DNA of 64,000 bases, from assembly GCA_964429995.1 (NCBI GenBank), contig CAYSDY010000001.1, positions 281,755 through 345,754 of the forward strand, read 5' to 3'. This stretch comes from UBA583 sp964429995 (GTDB lineage: Archaea > Nanobdellota > Nanobdellia > Woesearchaeales > UBA583). Below are positions 41,124 through 50,069 of this stretch, piece by piece; the stretch's first letter is position 1; each line of letters starts with the position of its first letter. The notes under the pieces were generated by a model, which did no database searches, was not told where the DNA came from, and saw only the letters and a list, made by a program, of their open reading frames with translations. Both the position numbers and the translations under genes were made by a program.

Positions 41124-43622
41124 TTAAAGGAATTCATTTAATTTTTTGTTGTTTATTAATTTTTTATTGTTATTAAGAGTGGTTTTTTGTTTTATGTTTT
41201 CATAAAATTCTTTATTGATTATTATTTGTTCATTATTTTCTATGTTTTGCTGTACTTCTTTGGCTCTGTTTAGAACTTCTTTTGGGATTCCTGCAAGTTT
41301 ACCGACATGGATTCCATAACTTTTATCTGTTCCTCCTATAACAATTTTTCGTATGAATTCTATTTCATCATTTTCTTCTTTTACAAGTATATTATAATTT
41401 TTAATTCCAGGATAAAAATCTTCAAGTTTGTTTAATTGATGATAGTGAGTTGCAAACATGCAATCACATTTTTTTGCGACTAAAAATTCTGTTACCGCCC
41501 AAGCTATTGCAAGTCCATCATAGGTTGATGTTCCTCTTCCTATTTCATCAAGCAATACTAAAGAATTTTCTGTTACATTGTTTAATATATTTGCGGTTTC
41601 ACTCATTTCAACCATAAATGTTGACTGTCCTTTTGCTAATTCATCATGAGCTCCTATTCTTGTAAATATTCTATCATAAATTTTTAATTTAGCATAATCT
41701 GCAGGAACAAACGAGCCTATTTGGGCCATAATTGAGATTAATGCAACTTGTCTTAGATATGTTGATTTTCCACTCATATTTGGGCCTGTTATGATTTTAA
41801 AATAATCTGTTTGTACAAATTCTGAATCGTTTGATATAAACTCTCTTACAAACCTTTCTACTATGGGGTTTCTTCCATTTTTTATTTGGGATGATTCTTT
41901 TGAGAAAACAGGTTTGCAATAGTTATATATTTGTGCATTATAGGAATGATTTAGCATTACATCTAGTAGTGCTATTTTTTCAGATACTTGTTGGATTTTC
42001 TTTACATTGCCATGCATGTATTCAACGATTGAATCAAATATTTCTTTTTCTAGGATTCTTGCTTTTTCTTCTGCACCTAAAATTTGATCTTCTTTTTGTT
42101 TTAATTCTTCTTTTGTATATCTGCATGCATTTACAAGAGTTTGTCTTATAATGTAATCAGAAGGTACTTTTGCTTCTTGTGATTTTGGAATTTCTATGAA
42201 GTATCCAAATATTTTATTGTATCTTATCTTAAGAGTTGAGATGCCTGTTTTTTGTTTTTCCTGTTCTTCTAGGTCTTTAAGATAATTTTTTGAATTGAAT
42301 GCAAGTTCTAAAAGGTCTTTTAATTCTTTATTATAGTTTTTTTTAATGTATCCTATTTCTCTTGTGTGGGATTGAGCATTTTCACTTATTGATTCATAAA
42401 GAATTTTGCATGCATCTTCTAGTAATTCAATAGACTTTATTTCCTTTCCAATGTCTAGGGTTAGAAATGAAAGTTTTTCTTTTAGGCTTGGGAGTTTTTC
42501 AAGTACTAATCTTAAAGAATACAAGTCTTTAGGTGTTGCTATTCTTAAAGATATTCTTGAAGCTATTCTTTCAATATCATAAAAATTATCAAGCAGGTTT
42601 CTTAAATCATTTCTTAAAAATATGTTGTTATTGAATTCATCAATTAAGTCATATCTTTTTTCTATTTCTTTTAAATCATTAAGAGGATTTATAAGATGTT
42701 TTTTTAATAATCTTGCTCCCATAACAGTTTTTGTATTGTTTAATGTTGAGATAAGTGTAGAATTTTTGTCCTGATTAAACAATGGTTCTATTATTTCAAG
42801 ATTTCTTAATGTTATAAAATCCAAAAACATGTTTTTCGACATGTTTAGATATTCTATGTTGTAAATGTGTGATAAATCAATTTTTTGTAGTTTGTAAATA
42901 TAATATAGCAGAGTTCCTGATGCAATAACGCTGAATTTTTTATCTTCAAGACCTAATTGATTTATGTTTTTGTTAAATTGCTTTTTTAATATTTCAGCAG
43001 AATAATTATAATTGAATCTTAGATCAGAGAGATAGTTGTGATAGATTCCAAGGTTTTTCATGAAAGATTTCATGTCTTTAAAAAAAGAAGATTCGTTAAG
43101 TATTATTTCGTTTGGAAGATATCTTTTTATTAATGTATTTAGATCATCTCTTGTTGAAAATTCTGTTGTTATAAAATCTTTGGTTGTTATGTCAGCTATT
43201 GCTACTGCAAATTTTTCTGATATGTTGTTAGGGACATAGACACAGAATATATAATTATTATCAGAAGATGAAAGGTATTCATCTTCAAGGATTGTTCCTG
43301 GAGTAATTACTCTTGTAACTCCTCTTTTAACTATTCCTTTTGCATCTTTTGGATTTTCAAGTTGTTCGCATATTGCAACTTTAAAATCATTTTGTATTAG
43401 TTTTTTTATGTAGGGATTTATTGAATGGTATGGTACTCCTGCCATAGGGGTTCCAGCTCTTTGCGTTAATGTTATGGATAAAACTTTTGAAACTATCTTT
43501 GCATCTTCGTAAAATGTTTCATAAAAATCACCAGCTCTAAACAAAAGTATACAGTCATTATATTGTTCTTTGAGATCACAAAATTGTTTCATCATAGGAG
43601 TAAGGTTTAAAGACTCTTTCAT
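41124..43622 (-). CDS. mutS: DNA mismatch repair protein MutS (bacterial type)
   Basis: The 832-aa MutS1 has the mismatch-reading FYE motif (AGDFYETFYEDAK, about residues 31-43), the connector, lever and clamp domains, then GPNMSGKSTYLRQ (Walker A), LLDEIGRGTSTYDG (Walker B and signature) and FATHYHQL. It recognises mismatches and recruits MutL with ATP. Full length and intact motifs suggest it is functional. Bacterial-type MutS is patchy in archaea and usually read as acquired. A MutS-like ATPase of another kind is at 46336-48273; mutL is not in the window. Confidence 0.95.
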   Translation of the reverse strand: MKESLNLTPMMKQFCDLKEQYNDCILLFRAGDFYETFYEDAKIVSKVLSITLTQRAGTPMAGVPYHSINPYIKKLIQNDFKVAICEQLENPKDAKGIVKRGVTRVITPGTILEDEYLSSSDNNYIFCVYVPNNISEKFAVAIADITTKDFITTEFSTRDDLNTLIKRYLPNEIILNESSFFKDMKSFMKNLGIYHNYLSDLRFNYNYSAEILKKQFNKNINQLGLEDKKFSVIASGTLLYYIYKLQKIDLSHIYNIEYLNMSKNMFLDFITLRNLEIIEPLFNQDKNSTLISTLNNTKTVMGARLLKKHLINPLNDLKEIEKRYDLIDEFNNNIFLRNDLRNLLDNFYDIERIASRISLRIATPKDLYSLRLVLEKLPSLKEKLSFLTLDIGKEIKSIELLEDACKILYESISENAQSHTREIGYIKKNYNKELKDLLELAFNSKNYLKDLEEQEKQKTGISTLKIRYNKIFGYFIEIPKSQEAKVPSDYIIRQTLVNACRYTKEELKQKEDQILGAEEKARILEKEIFDSIVEYMHGNVKKIQQVSEKIALLDVMLNHSYNAQIYNYCKPVFSKESSQIKNGRNPIVERFVREFISNDSEFVQTDYFKIITGPNMSGKSTYLRQVALISIMAQIGSFVPADYAKLKIYDRIFTRIGAHDELAKGQSTFMVEMSETANILNNVTENSLVLLDEIGRGTSTYDGLAIAWAVTEFLVAKKCDCMFATHYHQLNKLEDFYPGIKNYNILVKEENDEIEFIRKIVIGGTDKSYGIHVGKLAGIPKEVLNRAKEVQQNIENNEQIIINKEFYENIKQKTTLNNNKKLINNKKLNEFL

Positions 43623-43696
43623 TATAATAAATGGATAAGAAAGATGTTTTATAAAATTAATCTAAAATATGGTTAAAATTTGTTTAAAAAGTAAAG

Positions 43697-43706
43697 GTTT
43701 ATAAAC
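43697..43706 (+). promoter_or_regulatory. TATA box of the RNase J leader
   Basis: GTTTATAAAC is about 170-180 nt before the RNase J ATG, predicting transcription start near 43727 and a ~150-nt 5' UTR. Confidence 0.45.
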
Positions 43707-43862
43707 AAAATAACATATACTTAAATTAGAATTAAAAAAGGAGTAATTGATATTTTTATATTCTTTACAACTAAACTCCTAAAGGTATTTGAAAAGTAAC
43801 TGTTTTCGGGTTTGGTTATAGTATGTTTTATTTCCTTTTTTAGTTAAAATAAATAAAAATAT

Positions 43863-43868
43863 GAGGTG
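43863..43868 (+). promoter_or_regulatory. Shine-Dalgarno for the RNase J gene
   Basis: GAGGTG sits 8 nt before ATG 43877. Such a clear monogenic SD is rare in this window. Confidence 0.65.
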
Positions 43869-43876
43869 AAAAAATC

Positions 43877-45217
43877 ATGAAATTATATACAATGGGAGGA
43901 AGCGATGAGTCAGGAAAGAACATGTTCGCTTTTGAAATTAATAATGAAATTTTTATATGTGACATAGGTTTACAGCTGAGTAATCTTGTGTTATATCATG
44001 ATGAAGTTGATAATATGGCTGTCGAAGAACTGATAGAAAAAGAAATTATTGCAGATCCAAAAATTCTTCTTGATCAAAAAGAAAAAGTAAAAGGAATAAT
44101 TGTTTCTCATGCTCATCTTGATCATGTTGGAGGAATACAATATATTGCATCTATGTTTAATTGTCCAATATATGCAACTCCATATACTATTGAGGTTCTT
44201 AAAGTTTTGATGAAATCTTCAAAAAATTTTAATGAGCCATTGAAAAACAAATTCATAAAAGTTAATGTAAATTCTAGTGTTAAATTTTCAAAAGATATTG
44301 AAATAGAATTTATTAATGCAACACATTCAATACCACAAACAGCAATAGTTGCAATACATACTCCAAATGGAGTTATAATGTATGCAAATGATTTTAAGTT
44401 TGACAATAGACCTGCTCTTGGTCAAAGAACAAATTATGAAAGACTAAGAGAGATAGATAAAAATGAGGGCATTAAGATGCTTGTAGTTGATTCTGTTCGT
44501 TCAAACAGAAAAAGAAAAACATTATCTGAAATTGTTGTAAAAGAAATGTTAAGGGACATATTCATTGAAACAGATATTGTTAATACTAAAGGGGTTATCA
44601 TAACAACTTTTGCCTCACACATTACAAGGTTAAAATCAATAATGGAACTTACAAGTGAACTTGGAAGAAAATTGGTATTTATCGGAAGAAGTCTTGGCAA
44701 ATATTGTAAGGCAGCAAAAAATGCTGGAATAATAGATTTTAAGGAAAAAGGTGTTATTATAGCAGAATCTCCTGCTGAAACAAGCAAGTGGTTAGAAACA
44801 ATAAATAAAAACAAAAAAGAATATGTTATTGTTTGTACAGGACATCAAGGAGAGGATAATGCTGTATTAACAAGAATAGCTGAAGGGAAAACACCTTATG
44901 AAATTAAAGAAGATGATAAGATCGTGTTTTCATCAGAAGTTATTCCAACACAGGTTAATATAGAAGCATCACAAGCACTTCATTCAAAACTTGAGCCTTA
45001 TAGATGTAAAATATATAAGGATATACATGTTTCAGGACATGCATCAAGAGAAGATCATAGAGATTTACTTAATATGATACATCCAAAATATATAGTACCT
45101 GTTCATGGAGATGTAAGATTAAAAGAAGGAATGATAGAACTTGCAGAAGAGTTGGGTTATGAAGAGGGTAAAAATCTTCTTTTACTTGAAAATCAGAAAG
45201 TAATAGAGTTTGATTAA
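43877..45217 (+). CDS. rnj: Ribonuclease J (beta-CASP metallo-beta-lactamase)
   Basis: The 446-aa protein has the metallo-beta-lactamase HxHxDH motif (SHAHLDHVGG, H78, H80, D82, H83), NATHSIPQ, YANDFKFDN, and beta-CASP motifs: ITTFASHITRLKS, CTGHQGE and HVSGHASREDH. It matches archaeal aRNase J, a 5'-to-3' exonuclease of mRNA turnover. A strong Shine-Dalgarno and long leader distinguish it from its neighbours. It is divergent from mutS. Confidence 0.93.
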   Translation: MKLYTMGGSDESGKNMFAFEINNEIFICDIGLQLSNLVLYHDEVDNMAVEELIEKEIIADPKILLDQKEKVKGIIVSHAHLDHVGGIQYIASMFNCPIYATPYTIEVLKVLMKSSKNFNEPLKNKFIKVNVNSSVKFSKDIEIEFINATHSIPQTAIVAIHTPNGVIMYANDFKFDNRPALGQRTNYERLREIDKNEGIKMLVVDSVRSNRKRKTLSEIVVKEMLRDIFIETDIVNTKGVIITTFASHITRLKSIMELTSELGRKLVFIGRSLGKYCKAAKNAGIIDFKEKGVIIAESPAETSKWLETINKNKKEYVIVCTGHQGEDNAVLTRIAEGKTPYEIKEDDKIVFSSEVIPTQVNIEASQALHSKLEPYRCKIYKDIHVSGHASREDHRDLLNMIHPKYIVPVHGDVRLKEGMIELAEELGYEEGKNLLLLENQKVIEFD

Positions 45218-45278
45218 AATTTTGTTCCTTAAATAAAACAAAAAATCTTTAAATATTCTTTAACAACTATTTTTACAT

Positions 45279-46331
45279 ATGGATATATTATCAATAATTG
45301 TTTATAAAAATTCTGTACTTAGTTGGATTATATCATTTGCAATAATAGTTGGATCTGTTGCAATTGGAAAATTGGTATACATATTTTTGGGTACAAGTGT
45401 TAAAGCATTAACGCTTAAAACTAAAACAAAATTGGATGATGTGCTAATTGATATGCTTGAGGAACCTTTTGTTTTTGCAATGGTGCTAACAGGAATATGG
45501 TTTGCACTAAAACGGCTTGTATTTGAACAAGGAACTTTAAATTTGATAGATAAGGGATTTGATTTTCTTATAATAATTAATGTAACTTGGTTGATACAAA
45601 GGCTTATTGATGCTTTTTTTAAAGAGTATCTTTTGCCAATTGTTGAAAAAACTGAAAACGATTTGGATGATCAGATTTTCCCAATAGTTAGAAGAACTGC
45701 AGGCATTACAATTTGGGGTTTGGGCTTAATAGTTGCACTTGAAAATTTAGGGTATAAAATAGGACCTTTACTTGCAGGACTTGGGATAGGTGGAATTGCA
45801 CTTGCTATGGCTGCAAAAGACACAGTATCAAACATATTTGGAGGAGTAACGATACTTGTAGATAAACCATTTAAAATAAAAGATAGAATAAAGATAAATG
45901 GTTATGATGGAAATGTTGAAGAGATTGGTTTGCGTTCTACAAGAATAAGAACACTTGCAGGTACACTTGTAACAATTCCAAATTCTAAATTTACTGAAAG
46001 CCCTATAGAAAATGTAACTTTAGAACCATCAAGAAAAATTACTTTAAATCTTGGAGTAACATATGATACAAAGCCTGAGAAAATAGAAGAAGCAATAAAA
46101 ATATTAAAGGAGATAGCAGAAGAAAATTCAGAATTTATCAAAGAAAAATATTTACTTTCATTTAATGAATTTAAGGATTTTTCATTGGGAATTTTTTTTA
46201 TCTATTATATCAAAAAATCTGCAAACATACTTGATACACAAACAAAAATAAATCTTGAGATACTTAAAAGATTTAAACATGCAAAAATAAGTATGGCATT
46301 CCCAACACAAACAATAGAAATAAAAAAATAA
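45279..46331 (+). CDS. mscS: Mechanosensitive ion channel, MscS family
   Basis: The 350-aa protein has four to five hydrophobic segments at the N-terminus, the MscS pore helix (GLGIGGIALAMAAKDTVSNIFGG), DKPFKIKDRIKINGYDGNVEEIGLRSTRIRT and IPNSKF, then the cytoplasmic alpha/beta domain. MscS opens on membrane tension to release solutes in hypo-osmotic shock. It follows the RNase J gene by 61 nt and converges with the MutS-like gene. Confidence 0.93.
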   Translation: MDILSIIVYKNSVLSWIISFAIIVGSVAIGKLVYIFLGTSVKALTLKTKTKLDDVLIDMLEEPFVFAMVLTGIWFALKRLVFEQGTLNLIDKGFDFLIIINVTWLIQRLIDAFFKEYLLPIVEKTENDLDDQIFPIVRRTAGITIWGLGLIVALENLGYKIGPLLAGLGIGGIALAMAAKDTVSNIFGGVTILVDKPFKIKDRIKINGYDGNVEEIGLRSTRIRTLAGTLVTIPNSKFTESPIENVTLEPSRKITLNLGVTYDTKPEKIEEAIKILKEIAEENSEFIKEKYLLSFNEFKDFSLGIFFIYYIKKSANILDTQTKINLEILKRFKHAKISMAFPTQTIEIKK

Positions 46332-46335
46332 AGAT

Positions 46336-48273
46336 TTATTTTAAATCCTTTATATTGTTTAAAATTTCTTTTAATTTTGGGTTTATATTAACCCAAAACT
46401 TTTCATCCATAAGGATTTTCTGAACGATAAGTTCAGGAGTTGATTTTCCAAGTACATAAAATTCTGGTTGATGATTTGTTATAAGGTTTGATTTTTCATC
46501 AAGTCCACTTGCACATATACCATCTATTCTAATATTTTTTATGTTTTTAGTTTTCATGTATGCATCAATTTCTTTTCCAAGATGTGAAACAGCAACACAG
46601 TAATCGTTAGTTTCTACAAGGTTTGTCAAAAAACCTATAAGTATTTTTGCAGCAGCTCCAGGTTCTGTGATAGCTTCAAATTCATCTATCAATATCATTT
46701 TTTTATTAGTATTGTTCATTATTTCAACAAGACTTCTAAGTGTTTGTTCAAAGGCTCCACTTCCAAGATTACCAGTAAATTTTTTAAGATATATTATCTC
46801 ATCAAAAACACAAAAAATATTATTTTTACCTGTTGCATTTATACCTATTCCCATATGTGTTAATATTGTTGCTTGAATTATCATTTCAAGAAGAGTTGTT
46901 TTTCCACCTGAATTAGCACCTGTAAGTATTGCAACCTTTTCAAAATTAAGACCGAATAAGGAACTTTTGAGTGCATATTTTATTGGTACTGGCGATTTAA
47001 GATAAAGATTTAAACCATTATCAAATACAATAGAATTTTCATATTTTAAATTACAATCCAAAGAATAGTTATTTCTAAATTTTAGTATTCCAAACAACAT
47101 ATCAATGATAAATGTAAAATCACAAAGAGCATAAATATTTTCATATGACATACTTTTTCCAAGCTTTTTATAATAATTTAGTTTTCTTTCTGTTTCAATA
47201 TAATTGAGATTATTTTTTATGTTATCAATTATTTCTAAATCAATAGATACAGGATAATTATAATCTGAAAACAGATAGTGGATAGTTATTCCATTTTCTT
47301 TAAAATTGTTAATTATATTTTTTTCATATTCACAAATAATATCTCTTACATCAGAACTTATTTTTTTTTTCAATATATCGCTATTTGAAGAATCAAAAAG
47401 CTCTAAAAGCTCATTTCCTTCAATAGAAATTTTTTTTTCAAGAATTACCTTTTTAATGTTTTGATTAATTTCTATTATTTGATTGTCTATATCAGAAAGT
47501 AATTTTTTTATAATATTGCATGATTCAACTGATTGATCATAAAATAAGTCAATTATGTTTTCGTTAATGTTTAGATTATATTTTATATCAAAAGATTTAA
47601 TGATTTTATCTTTTAATTCTTTATCAAACATAAAATAGGTTTTAAGAAGTGATAGGATTAATTCTTTATTATTTAATATGATTTTTCCAACAACAATATT
47701 TTCAAAATCAGTAGAATTAAATGTATGTGTTTGTATGATAACATCTTCATTTGTAACAAGTATAAAATCATTTTCTGCTGATTCTGTTAATAAGGCTATT
47801 TCCTCTTGTGTTATATATATAAGATTAATTTTGTATTTGGAATAAAAATATTCTACAAGTTCATAATCAATAGTGTATAATCTTGTTGAAAAAAAGCATG
47901 AAGTATCAAGTTTGTTAAATTTTTTTAAGAATGAAAGATCTATGCTATCAATATTTTGATCTTTAAAATTATTTAATGCATTTAACCTTGTTTGAATACT
48001 GTTTTGCAAACTAATTGGATAGAAGAAAAAATCAAGATATCTAAGTGTTATTTCATTATTAAAAAAAGAGAGAATCATTGAATATATTTTTGATAAATGT
48101 TTTTTTGAATTAGAATCAAATAACAATTCCTTATCTTTTTTATTGAATAATTTTTCTAACTGAGAAGAGTTTAGAAAATTAAAAACAAATAAAAATCTTT
48201 TTGTTAGAGCCAATTCAAAATCATTTTTTGTAATTTTTGATGATATAATTTCTTTTAATGAGTTGTCAATCAT
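46336..48273 (-). CDS. MutS-related ATPase, archaeal type
   Basis: The 645-aa protein has a MutS-type ABC ATPase at the C-terminus: LTGANSGGKTTLLEM (Walker A, about 445), GSGAFEQTLRSL, MILIDEFEAITEPG (Walker B) and VAVSHLG. The N-terminal ~300 residues are helical and lack the MutS1 mismatch-reading FxE and the MutS2 Smr domain. It matches the archaeal MutS5/MutS2-like group of unsettled role, perhaps in recombination. It converges with mscS with 4 nt between. Confidence 0.82.
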   Translation of the reverse strand: MIDNSLKEIISSKITKNDFELALTKRFLFVFNFLNSSQLEKLFNKKDKELLFDSNSKKHLSKIYSMILSFFNNEITLRYLDFFFYPISLQNSIQTRLNALNNFKDQNIDSIDLSFLKKFNKLDTSCFFSTRLYTIDYELVEYFYSKYKINLIYITQEEIALLTESAENDFILVTNEDVIIQTHTFNSTDFENIVVGKIILNNKELILSLLKTYFMFDKELKDKIIKSFDIKYNLNINENIIDLFYDQSVESCNIIKKLLSDIDNQIIEINQNIKKVILEKKISIEGNELLELFDSSNSDILKKKISSDVRDIICEYEKNIINNFKENGITIHYLFSDYNYPVSIDLEIIDNIKNNLNYIETERKLNYYKKLGKSMSYENIYALCDFTFIIDMLFGILKFRNNYSLDCNLKYENSIVFDNGLNLYLKSPVPIKYALKSSLFGLNFEKVAILTGANSGGKTTLLEMIIQATILTHMGIGINATGKNNIFCVFDEIIYLKKFTGNLGSGAFEQTLRSLVEIMNNTNKKMILIDEFEAITEPGAAAKILIGFLTNLVETNDYCVAVSHLGKEIDAYMKTKNIKNIRIDGICASGLDEKSNLITNHQPEFYVLGKSTPELIVQKILMDEKFWVNINPKLKEILNNIKDLK

Positions 48274-48341
48274 AATAGTAGTAGCAATATTTAGTTTAAA
48301 AAATTAGTTAAAAAATCTCTTAATAATAAAAATAATTAAGT

Positions 48342-49118
48342 TTAATTCTGTTTATTTTTTTTTAATATGTTTTCACACCTAGTCTTGCTTATGTAGTGTT
48401 CTGCTTTTGTTTTGCCGTCTATTACAAGGTTAAAAACAGAAAAAGGACTAATTGACCAATTAATTATGTCTGAATATTCTTTAAGTTCTTTTATATTAAA
48501 AGGAATTTTATATGATTCAAATGATTCTTTAAATTCTGTTATTGATTTTGCAACCCATGGACATTGAGCAGAATAAGTTATAACAATATTTTCTTTTGAA
48601 TATTTTAAAAGATTTGAGCTTATGTCTGCAAAGTAAGGCATATTTTTGTTATCTTTTTTAAAACTTAATGCTAATAGAATATAATCATTTTTTTCATCTA
48701 TTTTTGAAAAACCATTTTTAATAAAAACACGTTCATCAGCAATAAATGGTTTTTTAGAAGATGCAATAGTTGCAATGCCAAGTTTGTTCATTTTTTTTGC
48801 ATCATCAATAACGCTTTGTATCATTTTGCTAGCATATCCTTTAGATTTAAACTTATTAGGGGATATCCATAGGCAATTTATAAAAACATAATTTTTTGCA
48901 ACTACTGCTCTTACAAGTTCATCAGATATACAGTATTCTATAAAACCATTTGCCTTGTTTTCATTTTCAAGATAGAGTTGTTTTGCTCTTATTCCTTTAT
49001 CAAATTTTTTCTTAAACCATAAAAGTTTTTTTTCATATCCAATATCATTTGCTTTCATAAAACATCTACAAGGATATTTGTCTATGTTTTCTTTTGTTAT
49101 ATCTATTATTTTTTCCAT
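48342..49118 (-). CDS. YoaP-like GNAT acetyltransferase with C-terminal YoaP domain
   Basis: The 258-aa protein starts with a GNAT fold (NCLWISPNKFKSKGYASKMIQSVIDDAKKM, FIKNGFSKID; residues about 1-150) and ends in a YoaP-type domain: VITYSAQCPWVAKSITEF, PFNIKELKEYSDI, PFSVFNLVIDGK. This two-domain layout matches the YoaP/DUF4261-like group seen in bacteria and some archaea; the substrate is unknown. It is downstream of the ThiF-like gene, on the same strand. Confidence 0.8.
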   Translation of the reverse strand: MEKIIDITKENIDKYPCRCFMKANDIGYEKKLLWFKKKFDKGIRAKQLYLENENKANGFIEYCISDELVRAVVAKNYVFINCLWISPNKFKSKGYASKMIQSVIDDAKKMNKLGIATIASSKKPFIADERVFIKNGFSKIDEKNDYILLALSFKKDNKNMPYFADISSNLLKYSKENIVITYSAQCPWVAKSITEFKESFESYKIPFNIKELKEYSDIINWSISPFSVFNLVIDGKTKAEHYISKTRCENILKKNKQN

Positions 49119-49168
49119 TAATAGGTATTATGTGATATGACTGTTTATAAAATATTTTGAAAATTGGA

Positions 49169-49849
49169 TTATTCAAGATTAATTTTATGTAATTGATAAT
49201 TCCAAATATCAAATTTTATTAATACATTTTCGTTTATTTTTAAGAAATATTTAAGAACATTATTATAAGCAATAGATCCAGCAATAAAAGTTGTTGATGC
49301 TAAAACCCCTACTTCACAACAAGAGGTGTCTTTTATGTGATTCTTAAAAACAAGATCAAAAGAATTATTAGTAGCATAAAAAATACAAGACATTATTTGA
49401 GCTTTTACTGCTGCATTAAATATCCAGTCACATTTGTTAAGGATACAAAAATCATTTATTATTTTTCTTGATTGAAAATTATCTGTTGCATCGATTATAA
49501 GATCATATCCAGATAGTAGAGTATTTGCGTTACCTTTGTTTAATACAGATACTTTGTTTTCTATTTTTGTATTTGGATTTATTTTCTTAAGGTGATCTTT
49601 TAGTGCTTTTACTTTGGGTTTTCCTATGTCTTCTTTAAAATAGATTTGTCTTTGAAGATTAGTGAGATCTATTATGTCAGAATCTATTATACAAAGATTA
49701 GTAAATCCTCCCCTTACAAGAAGTTCTGATAAGACACTGCCTATTCCTCCTGCTCCTATTATTACAATTTTTTTCTTGCTAAAAATTAAAGAATCAAAAT
49801 CATTAAAGCCTTGGTTTTGCATAAAAATATCCTGTCTTGAATATAACAT
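49169..49849 (-). CDS. ThiF/MoeB-family adenylyltransferase (E1-like)
   Basis: The 226-aa protein has the Rossmann GAGGIGS nucleotide motif, then DSDIIDLTNLQRQIYF (the Arg-finger region), KVKALKDHLKKINP, DATDNFQSR and CCEVGVLAST. These fit the ThiF/MoeB/HesA adenylating fold, which activates a ubiquitin-like sulphur carrier's C-terminus. The usual zinc-binding CxxC pairs are not obvious. It may serve thiamine, molybdopterin or tRNA thiolation. No sulphur-carrier gene is nearby. Confidence 0.82.
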   Translation of the reverse strand: MLYSRQDIFMQNQGFNDFDSLIFSKKKIVIIGAGGIGSVLSELLVRGGFTNLCIIDSDIIDLTNLQRQIYFKEDIGKPKVKALKDHLKKINPNTKIENKVSVLNKGNANTLLSGYDLIIDATDNFQSRKIINDFCILNKCDWIFNAAVKAQIMSCIFYATNNSFDLVFKNHIKDTSCCEVGVLASTTFIAGSIAYNNVLKYFLKINENVLIKFDIWNYQLHKINLE

Positions 49850-50069
49850 ATAGATGTTTGTGTTTATTTTTTTAAATATTTTTTTATGTAGTGGTGTTTT
49901 TTATAAAAAAAGAGGATTAATTGTATACTTTTACTATATAATCTTCAGGCTTTAAATATATTAAAGAAATAATTGATTTGTAAAAGGGAAAATGTTTGTT
50001 TTGTTTTAAAAAGTGTTACTTTCTTGTTACGCGAAATATTTTTAATTTAAAATTATAGTTTATAGTTTT

